Source: Bacteroidales bacterium
GTDB taxonomy: Bacteria > Bacteroidota > Bacteroidia > Bacteroidales > F082
Assembly: GCA_029933565.1 (NCBI GenBank)
Contig: JAOZNY010000148.1
Coordinates: 1 to 7,403 of the forward strand
Direction of reading: 5' to 3'
Length of the DNA: 7,403 bases
Part shown: positions 1 through 6,093 of the stretch, piece after piece
How positions within the stretch are numbered: position 1 is the first letter of the stretch
Layout: the number at the start of each line of letters is the position of its first letter
Program-made: the position numbers and the translations under genes
Notes under the pieces: generated by a model
Told to the model about the DNA's origin: nothing
Databases searched by the model: none
What the model saw: the letters and a program-made list of their open reading frames with translations, nothing else

Positions 1-6
1 TCTTCC

Positions 7-639
7 CTACACCCCATATCCCTCTTTTCGGGCTTCTCTTTTTTTATGCTCAAAATGTCTCATACCTTTTTCAGTGGCTATGTTTATAATAAAACTTTCA
101 AACATTTGCATAAATAAAGTTGAAAAAGAGAATTCTTCCGGTGGGAAATTATCCGGATTGTGCATGTCGATCAGGCGTGAAATATACAAACGAGCAATTA
201 ATTCAATACTTACATCACTTCTATAAAGCCCTTGACTAATGCCTTTCTGCAGATTAATGCTAATCTTCTTAAAAATAAAATCAATTCGTTTTTCAATATG
301 TTTTTGAAAAATAACAGGAAATAGTTCTTTGTATTTATGTGTAACAGAGGGGCTTAAACTGTAGAATCTGGATCCCATTATCCTACTAACGGTAAAAAGA
401 ATATCTATTGCATCAAAATTATTGTCAAAGTTATTATCAATAAAAATAACTTCAAAAGTCTTTCTCTCACTTTCCAGAATATACTCAGCAAGTTTACTAT
501 TGGTAGAAATTTTGTTTTTCTTGAGTTCCTTTACTATTTCAGGATATTTGCTCAATTCGGAGATGGTAATTTTTTCAATACCATCCTTATTTGCAATCTC
601 ACGTATCTGATTCAATAAATCTTTTAATCCTCCATTCAT
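7..639 (-). CDS. TetR/AcrR-like transcriptional regulator with atypical helix-turn-helix
   Basis: Predicted 210-residue one-domain regulator of TetR/AcrR build, probably a cytoplasmic repressor; its ligand and target are unknown. The N-terminus (about 5-60) has the layout of a TetR DNA-binding domain: helix 1 ends in an IANKDG turn (15-20), then KITISELSK (23-31). The usual recognition segment (G-V/I-S-x-x-x-L/F-Y-x-Y/H-F) is replaced by a basic PEIVKELKKNK stretch (33-43). The C-terminal half is more typical of Bacteroidota TetR proteins: helices around 78-130, then QGLYRSDVSIELIARLYISR (136-155) and NPDNFPPEEFSF (161-172). I chose ATG at 639. The frame stays open to a TTG at 681, but that start adds 14 unremarkable residues and lies upstream of a promoter-like element at 669-676. 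It follows the propeller gene on the same strand with an 86-bp gap. Such regulators often precede RND efflux genes, but the next gene is outside the window. Family call fairly sure, function not. Confidence 0.72.
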   Translation of the reverse strand: MNGGLKDLLNQIREIANKDGIEKITISELSKYPEIVKELKKNKISTNSKLAEYILESERKTFEVIFIDNNFDNNFDAIDILFTVSRIMGSRFYSLSPSVTHKYKELFPVIFQKHIEKRIDFIFKKISINLQKGISQGLYRSDVSIELIARLYISRLIDMHNPDNFPPEEFSFSTLFMQMFESFIINIATEKGMRHFEHKKREARKEGYGV

Positions 640-668
640 ACCCCAAATTAATAGTGGTTTACTAAACG

Positions 669-676
669 CAAAACTA
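669..676 (-). promoter_or_regulatory. Possible -7 promoter element for the TetR-like gene
   Basis: Read on the minus strand this is TAGTTTTG, an exact fit to the Bacteroidota -7 consensus TAnnTTTG. Transcription would begin some 25 bases before the ATG at 639. No TTG/TTTG was found at the right distance for a -33 element, so the call rests on eight bases in A+T-rich DNA. If real, it gives the regulator its own promoter, separate from the upstream propeller gene, and argues against the TTG start at 681. Confidence 0.3.
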
Positions 677-725
677 GACAAATTGTTTTAGGAACACTCT
701 ACTTATGGCAAACTTTATCAACTAC

Positions 726-2291
726 TTAATCTACCAAAAGCATCTTTTTCTTTTGCAAACTATTGGTCGTTGATAGCACAAAATAATAAACCCCACTCTT
801 TAAATTATAATCCGAAGGAGTAAAATTGATTTCATATTTACCTATTTCATGATGCTGATTATTAATTAGGTCTGTAACTTTTCTGCCATAAACATCATAC
901 ACCACAAGGCTTACATTTTCATCTTTTAAAATCTTAAAAGAAATAAATGTTGATTCTCTAAAGGGATTAGGATAATTTTGTGCCAGACTTAAAGGAGACC
1001 CATCCTGGCTTTCAGCCACACCAACCGTCAAATCAATTATTGCCGTCCATAGAGATCTGCTAGTACCTTCTGCTCTAATCCAAACTGGTCGCACCTGACC
1101 ATTATGGGCTGTAATATTGTTGTAGTCACCAAAGAAAGTTGATGAACTTGGATAAAATGGGCTTTGGCTAATTTGAATATTCTCAAATGTTTCACCTCCA
1201 TCAGTTGATCTTGCTAAATAAACATCAGTACCTTTATCATTATGGTTTCTCCTATCGTAGAAAACAATCAAAATGTCACCATTAGTTTGGTCAATTGTCA
1301 TCCATGTAAAAAACTGATGTTTTCCAGGTGCGTCATCATTTACCCTAACAGCATCTGTCCAGGTATTTCCATTATCAAGGGATTTTGATAACCAAATATC
1401 CGTGTCATCCGTGCCATTTCTTTGATCAGACCAGTTTACATAAATAGTTCCACGAGTTTCGGTAAAACTAATATCGCAACAAGTAATTGGCATTCCATTA
1501 CACCTGCTAATTCCAGGAATATCTAAAGCCCATCCGCCAGGCTGATCGCTCACAAAAATATCTTCATCAAGCCATGTTTCACCCGCATCGTAGGAGCGGT
1601 CGAATACAATTCCGGCTGGACCCGACCATGCAACAAATATTTCACCATTAGGCCCAACCGCCGGTACAGCACCTTCTGTTGTGTTATCATCGTCGATGCA
1701 GTCGCCCGAAATTTCATTAATCTGTAAAGCCTCTGACCATGTTTCGCCAGCATCGATTGACTTGCTAAACATAATATTGCTAAAATAGTCTGGATCAGAA
1801 GTTCCATAGGCATCAAACTGAGTCCATGTTACATAAATATTATTATTAGCGCTATCAACAACCGCCCATTCCTTGTCTTGAGCCTTAGTACCATCCAGTC
1901 CCATAAAACTTCCATCATTCCACTCATAAGTGTCAAAACTAAATTTCTGGCTAACAATGCGATCTATCCAACTTCCATTTTCCGGATTTGATAAATGAAG
2001 AAAATAAAAATCGCCGGCCGTATCAACAATAATACACGGATCTCCCCAAACTCCAAACTCAGGAGATGTTAATATGCCTGAAGACCAGGTAAATCCTCCA
2101 TCTTCCGAAATAAAATATTTATTTGTATTTGCGCCTGCCACTAAATGCAAAGGGTTTTTGGGATCCATACTTATTGAAGGCTCGTTAGGGCCGTTGGCAG
2201 CACTAATCATTATGTTCTGGTACTGAGCAAAAATGGGAATAACTACTGTAATAGCTATAAAAAGGAGTAAAAACTTTTTCATAGAAAACAT
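726..2291 (-). CDS. Secreted Asp-box (sialidase-like) beta-propeller protein with T9SS type A sorting domain
   Basis: A 521-residue exported protein, probably surface-attached or released through the type IX secretion system. Residues 1-22 are a signal peptide (MKKF then a hydrophobic run, likely cut after IFA before Q23). Either Met1 or Met4 could be the start. The body has five Asp-box (BNR) motifs, S-x-D-x-G-x-T-W/F, at 62-69, 178-185, 233-240, 304-311 and 362-369, each preceded by a strand such as IYVTW, IFVAW or IYVNW, as in a six-bladed sialidase-type propeller. Residues about 430-521 form the T9SS C-terminal domain: LAQNYPNPF (436-444), VVYDVYGRKV (463-472) and a final strand ending in KKKMLLVD. 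I do not see the FRIP/RIP arginine motif of true exo-sialidases, so enzymatic activity is doubtful; it may bind glycans or peptides, or be an unrecognised hydrolase. A Cys/Asp-rich stretch (197-206, 264-273) is notable. It is transcribed divergently from the symporter gene. Confidence 0.85.
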   Translation of the reverse strand: MFSMKKFLLLFIAITVVIPIFAQYQNIMISAANGPNEPSISMDPKNPLHLVAGANTNKYFISEDGGFTWSSGILTSPEFGVWGDPCIIVDTAGDFYFLHLSNPENGSWIDRIVSQKFSFDTYEWNDGSFMGLDGTKAQDKEWAVVDSANNNIYVTWTQFDAYGTSDPDYFSNIMFSKSIDAGETWSEALQINEISGDCIDDDNTTEGAVPAVGPNGEIFVAWSGPAGIVFDRSYDAGETWLDEDIFVSDQPGGWALDIPGISRCNGMPITCCDISFTETRGTIYVNWSDQRNGTDDTDIWLSKSLDNGNTWTDAVRVNDDAPGKHQFFTWMTIDQTNGDILIVFYDRRNHNDKGTDVYLARSTDGGETFENIQISQSPFYPSSSTFFGDYNNITAHNGQVRPVWIRAEGTSRSLWTAIIDLTVGVAESQDGSPLSLAQNYPNPFRESTFISFKILKDENVSLVVYDVYGRKVTDLINNQHHEIGKYEINFTPSDYNLKSGVYYFVLSTTNSLQKKKMLLVD

Positions 2292-2360
2292 TTTAATATT
2301 AGACCTAATGCAAACAAAGAAAGTTGCACACTAACTTGTTTGACAAATTATACTGAGCCG

Positions 2361-2397
2361 TTTGAACAATAAAGCAATCAATAATTTTGTATTTTTG
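2361..2397 (+). promoter_or_regulatory. Predicted promoter of the symporter-phosphofructokinase unit
   Basis: Lies in the 130-bp gap between the divergent propeller and symporter genes. Two overlapping fits to the -7 consensus TAnnTTTG occur: TAATTTTG (2382-2389) and TATTTTTG (2390-2397). A TTTG at 2361-2364 lies 17 bases before the first, an acceptable -33 spacing. The right end, AATTTTGTATTTTTG (2383-2397), matches 14 of 15 bases with the element before gldK. Only 24 bases separate it from the ATG at 2422, so the leader would be short. On the opposite strand I found only a poor match (TATAATTTG, around 2344-2352) for the propeller gene. Confidence 0.5.
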
Positions 2398-2421
2398 ACA
2401 CATCCACAAAGATAGAATTTT

Positions 2422-3834
2422 ATGAGGAAACTTGCCCTGCACTGGCAGATTTTAATCGCATTACTTCTGGCCATCCTTTATGGTCTTTATTTTTCTACCA
2501 ATTATATAATTACCACCGAATCGCTTGAAACTCTAAGTAAGCAAAAGGTATCGGAACAAGTAATTGGAAAAGTAAAAACACTTGAGGGAAACGAATATTT
2601 AACAATGGCTGAGTTTGACAATGCTTTAGAACAATATTTAAGCAAAGATCAAATTGATGAATACCATGTTAAACTGGTTAAGTCAGCCTACTCAAATCCG
2701 GCTCTGGAATATGTTAGTTGGATGGGTGATATTTTTATGCGTGCCTTAAAAATGCTGATTATCCCATTAATTTTATCTTCACTTATTTCAGGGATTACTA
2801 ATATTGGATCTGGGGCAAACCTAGGTCGATTAGGAGGAAAGACTCTCCTCTTTTATATAAGCACTAGTTTTTTTGCAATTATTACTGGTCAAATATTAGT
2901 AAATATTATTAAACCGGGCGTAGGAGCACAAGTCAATTTTATTCAGGAGGTTGAAGGATTAGTTGAGAAACAAAGAGGTTTTAAAGAAATATTGATAGAG
3001 ATTATTCCTGAAAATATTTTTACAGCGATGACCGAAAACAATATGCTGCAAATTATTTTCTTCGCTCTTATTTTTGGGTTTTTCATAACAAAAGCGGGCA
3101 AAAAACACAGTGAATTATTACAACAGTTTTTTACTTCTATTTTTGAGGTAATGATGAAAGTTACCCTTTTTGTTATCAAATTTACACCCCTCGGAATATT
3201 TGGTCTGGTAGCAAAAACCGTAGCCGATCAGGACGATTTTGCAGGTTTAGTAAGCAGCATGGGACTTTATATGTTTACCGTAATAATTGCACTTGGAATA
3301 CATGGTTTTGTCACTCTTCCTCTGATTGTAAAATTCATTGGAAAGGCCAAACCTTTTAAGCATCTTAAAAATATGACAACGCCGCTTTTAACCGCTTTTT
3401 CCACTTCTTCTTCGGCAGCAACTTTGCCATTGACAATAAATGCAGTTGAGGAAAAATCGGGTGTCTCAAATAAAATCAGCAGTTTTACACTTCCTTTGGG
3501 CGCAACTGTAAATATGGATGGAACAGCACTCTACGAATGTATTGCAGCAATATTTATTGCACAGGCCTATGGCCTCGACCTCAGTTTTGTTGATCAATTG
3601 ATCATAGTCCTTACTGCTTTGTTAGCCTCCATTGGTGCAGCAGCAATACCCATGGCAGGATTAGTAATGATGACAGTAATTTTAACAGCAATTGGCCTTC
3701 CACTTGAAGGGATAGGTTTGATAATTGCTGTCGATAGGATTTTAGATATGTTCCGTACAGCAACCAATGTTTGGAGCGACAGTTGCGGGGCTGTGGTAAT
3801 AGCAAAAACTGAGGGCGAAAAACTGAAAGTGTAA
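2422..3834 (+). CDS. Dicarboxylate/amino acid:cation symporter (DAACS, GltP/EAAT family)
   Basis: A 470-residue inner-membrane secondary transporter, expected to couple uptake of an acidic amino acid or C4-dicarboxylate to Na+ or H+. The family signatures appear in order: TM1 (about 8-26), TM2 with FMRALKMLIIPLILSSLISG (105-124), the serine-rich hairpin HP1 with SSSAATLP (329-336), the TM7 sodium-site motif NMDGT (364-368), hairpin HP2 with AIPMAG (408-413), and TM8 with DMFRTATNVWSD (442-453). Arg445 aligns with the Arg that in GltPh and EAATs binds the substrate side-chain carboxylate; Asp442, Asn449 and Asp453 align with conserved substrate and Na+ ligands. This favours an acidic rather than neutral substrate, which cannot be named. 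A hydrophilic stretch of about 65 residues (29-95) separates TM1 and TM2, longer than in GltPh. ATG follows an A+T-rich leader without a Shine-Dalgarno. The phosphofructokinase gene starts 18 bp after the stop, suggesting co-transcription. Confidence 0.93.
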   Translation: MRKLALHWQILIALLLAILYGLYFSTNYIITTESLETLSKQKVSEQVIGKVKTLEGNEYLTMAEFDNALEQYLSKDQIDEYHVKLVKSAYSNPALEYVSWMGDIFMRALKMLIIPLILSSLISGITNIGSGANLGRLGGKTLLFYISTSFFAIITGQILVNIIKPGVGAQVNFIQEVEGLVEKQRGFKEILIEIIPENIFTAMTENNMLQIIFFALIFGFFITKAGKKHSELLQQFFTSIFEVMMKVTLFVIKFTPLGIFGLVAKTVADQDDFAGLVSSMGLYMFTVIIALGIHGFVTLPLIVKFIGKAKPFKHLKNMTTPLLTAFSTSSSAATLPLTINAVEEKSGVSNKISSFTLPLGATVNMDGTALYECIAAIFIAQAYGLDLSFVDQLIIVLTALLASIGAAAIPMAGLVMMTVILTAIGLPLEGIGLIIAVDRILDMFRTATNVWSDSCGAVVIAKTEGEKLKV

Positions 3835-3852
3835 TCAATTAAGACTAAGGAA

Positions 3853-4887
3853 ATGAGTAAAAAAAAGAAAATTGGTATTTTAACAGCAGGCGGTGATTGT
3901 CCCGGATTAAATGCAGCAATACGTGGTGTTGGAAAAACGGCCATTGTAAAATACGACATGGAAGTAATTGGAATTTCATCCGGCTTTTTGGGACTCATCA
4001 ACAAAGACTACATTGAACTCTCAGAAAATTCCTTATCAGGAATACTAACCCTTGGTGGTACTATTTTGGGTACATCCAGAGAAAAACCTTTTAAAAAAAC
4101 AGGTCATCTGTCGATTGATAAACCTAAATTAATAAAAGAACATTATGACGAATTAGGTCTCGACTGCCTGGTGTGCATTGGAGGAAACGGAACGCAAAGA
4201 ACAGCAGCAGGATTGGTAAAGGAAGGTTTAAATATAATTGGCATACCCAAAACTATTGACAATGATGTTTGGGGCACTCATCAAACTTTTGGTTTCGATT
4301 CGGCACTAAGTATTGCAACAGATGCCATCGACAGGCTACATTCGACAGCCAACTCGCACAAACGAATTATGGTAATTGAGATTATGGGGCATCATGCCGG
4401 CTGGCTGGCACTTTATTCAGGCCTTGCCGGTGGTGGCGATGTTATTTTAATTCCTGAACTCGATTACGACATTGACAAAATAAACCAATATCTTTTGGAA
4501 AGAGCAAAAAAGAAAAAACCATATTCAATTGTTGTGGTAGCAGAAGGCATCAGATCACCGAAAAAAAGATCTGCAGCATCATTTATTTCAGAAGAAATTG
4601 AGGCAGGTACAGGTATTGAAACACGAAAAACAATATTAGGATATATTCAAAGAGGGGGAAGCCCAACCCCAATGGACAGGCTATTAGCCTCAAGTTATGG
4701 TGCTTATGCTGTTGATTTGATTTCTAAAAACGATTATGGGAAAATGGTTGCAATTGATAAAGACAAAATAACAAGCATACCTCTCGAAGAAGTTGGAGGA
4801 AAACTTAGGCTTGTACCTACTAATCATCCAATGCTTGAAAGAGCCTTTGGTTTAGATATTTGCCTTGGAGGAAAGTATTCAGAATAA
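3853..4887 (+). CDS. pfkA: 6-phosphofructokinase, PKTIDND-type, probably ATP-dependent
   Basis: A 344-residue cytosolic enzyme of PFK family A, which phosphorylates fructose 6-phosphate to fructose 1,6-bisphosphate in glycolysis. Motifs visible: GILTAGGDCPGLNAAIRG (8-25, nucleotide-binding loop), GGNGT (110-114), PKTIDND (132-138, with the catalytic-base aspartate), IDRLHSTANSHKR (159-171), MGHHAG (178-183), AEG (230-232) and GYIQRGGSPTPMDR (263-276, phosphate-binding Arg267). Gly113 sits where ATP enzymes have Gly and PPi enzymes usually have Asp (GGDD), so ATP is the likelier donor. Lys133 (PKTIDND rather than PGTIDND) is found in PPi enzymes and in some ATP enzymes, so the donor is not certain. 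Asn112 replaces the Asp (E. coli Asp103) that helps bind Mg2+. Length is slightly above the roughly 320 residues of E. coli PfkA. An AAGG lies two bases before the ATG. It is second in a unit with the symporter and is followed by a weak hairpin. Confidence 0.93.
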   Translation: MSKKKKIGILTAGGDCPGLNAAIRGVGKTAIVKYDMEVIGISSGFLGLINKDYIELSENSLSGILTLGGTILGTSREKPFKKTGHLSIDKPKLIKEHYDELGLDCLVCIGGNGTQRTAAGLVKEGLNIIGIPKTIDNDVWGTHQTFGFDSALSIATDAIDRLHSTANSHKRIMVIEIMGHHAGWLALYSGLAGGGDVILIPELDYDIDKINQYLLERAKKKKPYSIVVVAEGIRSPKKRSAASFISEEIEAGTGIETRKTILGYIQRGGSPTPMDRLLASSYGAYAVDLISKNDYGKMVAIDKDKITSIPLEEVGGKLRLVPTNHPMLERAFGLDICLGGKYSE

Positions 4888-4900
4888 TTTAGCATATGCC

Positions 4901-4920
4901 TAGATATCAAATGATATTTA
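4901..4920 (+). terminator. Weak A/T-rich hairpin after the phosphofructokinase gene
   Basis: TAGATATC and GATATTTA can pair around an AAAT loop, an eight-pair stem with one G-U and only one G-C pair. It begins 13 bases after the stop codon. No long T run follows (TTAACAATTG), so it is a poor intrinsic terminator. It may mark the 3' end of the symporter-phosphofructokinase transcript, or be chance in A+T-rich DNA. Confidence 0.25.
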
Positions 4921-4948
4921 TTAACAATTGCAACTATAAAAAAATAAA

Positions 4949-4967
4949 TGTTGTCTTAATCGCAACA
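4949..4967. repeat. Short inverted repeat TGTTG-N9-CAACA in the pfk-porP gap
   Basis: Five-base arms TGTTG (4949-4953) and CAACA (4963-4967) flank a nine-base spacer. Another TTGCAAC occurs at 4928-4934, so CAAC words recur three turns apart. It lies 30-50 bases upstream of the promoter-like element of porP and could be an operator, but the arms are short and chance is possible. Confidence 0.15.
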
Positions 4968-4996
4968 AATGTAAAAACTAAGTGTTATTAGTTATA

Positions 4997-5011
4997 AATT
5001 TTATATTTTAG
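4997..5011 (+). promoter_or_regulatory. Predicted promoter core for porP/sprF
   Basis: AATTTTATATTTTAG differs at one of 15 positions from the element before gldK, and at two from that before the symporter. It contains TATATTTT and TATTTTAG, each one mismatch from TAnnTTTG. It ends 22 bases before the TTG start, nearly the same spacing as at the symporter gene (24). No clear -33 TTG is placed upstream. It suggests that the T9SS genes are transcribed separately from the phosphofructokinase gene. Confidence 0.45.
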
Positions 5012-5026
5012 CTTGGTGTAATTAAT

Positions 5027-5036
5027 AAAGGAATTG
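5027..5036 (+). promoter_or_regulatory. Ribosome binding site and TTG start codon of porP
   Basis: The sequence AAAGGAATTG places a purine-rich AAGG two bases before TTG at 5034. The phosphofructokinase gene has the same arrangement (AAGG, AA, ATG). Upstream the frame has only GAA, AAG, ATA and TTA before a TAA stop, and the next in-frame ATG (Met27) would remove the signal peptide. TTG at 5034 is therefore the only usual start codon that keeps a complete secretion signal. Confidence 0.6.
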
Positions 5037-5984
5037 AAGATTAAAAATTACAATATATTTTTAGTGATATTGTTGTCCCTGCCCTTGGGATTACTAGGTC
5101 AGCAAGCGCCTATGTTTACGCAATACAAAAACGCTCAAATGTACACTAATCCTGCATTTGCCGGAATGAGCGAGGGCGTTTGCATTAATGGGATTATACG
5201 ACAGCAATGGAGTGGTTTTGAAGACACAGAAGGTAATAGTATTGCACCTCAAACTTTCTTTATTTCTGCTGATGCGCCTATTAAAAAGTTACATGGTGGC
5301 GTCGGGGGATCAATTACTCAAGATCAACTGGCTCAATGGTCTGATGTAAGTTTGCAACTTGCCTATTCGTTTCATCTTGATATGTCGATGGGTAAACTGG
5401 GAATTGGAGCAGGAGTTAACTTAATTAACCGAAGTATCGATTTCTCTGGATTCACAGCATTTCAGGATAATGATCCTGTTTTACTTACTGCCGAACAAAG
5501 TTCGATGGTTGTTGACGCAAATTTAGGTTTGTTCTTTAGATCTCCCGATAGATTTTATTTTGGTGTATCAGCAACTAACATCCTTCAAACTGCAGCAAAA
5601 AAACTTACCGCTGATGAAGTAGGCATAAAAAATGATAGAACATTTTATTTAGTTGGTGGATATCAATTTGTTTTACCAAACAATCCATTGTTTGAAATTG
5701 AGCCCTCCATCATGATTCAAAGCGACATTTATTCAACACAATATAATCTTTCTGCCATCGTTAAATACAATAACCGCTTTTGGGGAGGTCTAAATTATCG
5801 CTTTCAGGAATCGGTTGGAGTATTGATAGGCATGAGTATTAAAGACTTTCGCATTGGTTATTCATACGATATACCAACGCTTGCAATTGGAGTGCCAGGA
5901 AGTCATGAGATACATCTTGGATATTGTTTTAAACTTGATACTGACAGATCTGGTACCAGGTATAAAAATACAAGATATTTATAA
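5034..5984 (+). CDS. porP: PorP/SprF family type IX secretion system outer-membrane protein
   Basis: A 316-residue predicted outer-membrane beta-barrel of the PorP/SprF family, which works with the T9SS core; relatives in gliding bacteria are needed for delivery of surface proteins. Residues 1-22 are a signal peptide (MKIKNYN, hydrophobic core, cleavage near LLG before QQAP). The mature N-terminus has the family hallmark: FTQY (28-31), YTNPAFAG (37-44) and RQQWSGF (56-62). Alternating strands rich in Gly and aromatic residues follow, such as LGIGAGVNL (122-130), FWGGLNYRF and GVLIGMSIKDFRIGYSYD. GSHEIHLGYCFKL (289-301) is the conserved last strand, followed by a polar, basic tail of 15 residues. 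The start is TTG, chosen because it alone keeps the signal peptide. gldK lies 109 bp downstream, the order of the porP-porK locus, which supports this copy being the core-locus PorP rather than one of the many dispersed SprF-like paralogues. Confidence 0.88.
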   Translation: MKIKNYNIFLVILLSLPLGLLGQQAPMFTQYKNAQMYTNPAFAGMSEGVCINGIIRQQWSGFEDTEGNSIAPQTFFISADAPIKKLHGGVGGSITQDQLAQWSDVSLQLAYSFHLDMSMGKLGIGAGVNLINRSIDFSGFTAFQDNDPVLLTAEQSSMVVDANLGLFFRSPDRFYFGVSATNILQTAAKKLTADEVGIKNDRTFYLVGGYQFVLPNNPLFEIEPSIMIQSDIYSTQYNLSAIVKYNNRFWGGLNYRFQESVGVLIGMSIKDFRIGYSYDIPTLAIGVPGSHEIHLGYCFKLDTDRSGTRYKNTRYL

Positions 5985-6025
5985 ATCAAATATTAAAATT
6001 GAGTGCTATGCATTTTTGTTTGTTT

Positions 6026-6040
6026 AATTTTATATTTTTG
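6026..6040 (+). promoter_or_regulatory. Predicted promoter core for gldK
   Basis: AATTTTATATTTTTG contains TATTTTTG (6033-6040), an exact fit to TAnnTTTG. A TTTG at 6015-6018 lies only 14 bases upstream, short for a -33 element. The leader to the ATG at 6094 would be about 50 bases, longer than at the other two genes with this element. It implies that gldK can be transcribed independently of porP. Confidence 0.5.
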
Positions 6041-6093
6041 GGCACTTAAAATCTAGTAAAGGAAAACACTGAAATCAAATTCAAATTTTCATT

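Noticed and set aside
402..450. Short repeat encoding NNFDNNFD in the TetR-like gene
   Set aside because: Two imperfect copies of a 12-base unit only; a local slippage trace with no sign of a functional repeat array.
640..681. TTG at 681 as the start of the TetR-like gene
   Set aside because: It adds 14 residues with no family resemblance and lies upstream of the promoter-like TAGTTTTG; ATG at 639 gives a normal family length.
1550..1816. Open minus-strand frame of 88 codons inside the propeller gene
   Set aside because: It is a shifted frame of a gene whose Asp-box motifs fix the true frame.
726..2291. Calling the propeller protein a true exo-alpha-sialidase
   Set aside because: Five Asp boxes are present, but they occur in many non-sialidase propellers, and no FRIP/RIP arginine motif is visible near the N-terminus.
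3594..4004. Open minus-strand frame of 136 codons across the symporter-phosphofructokinase junction
   Set aside because: It lies opposite two clearly conserved genes, resembles no known protein, and is best explained as a shadow of their codon use.
6002..6046. AGTGC (6002-6006) and GCACT (6042-6046) as a terminator or riboswitch stem after porP
   Set aside because: Five-base arms separated by 35 bases that span the promoter-like element; no supporting inner stems or T run.
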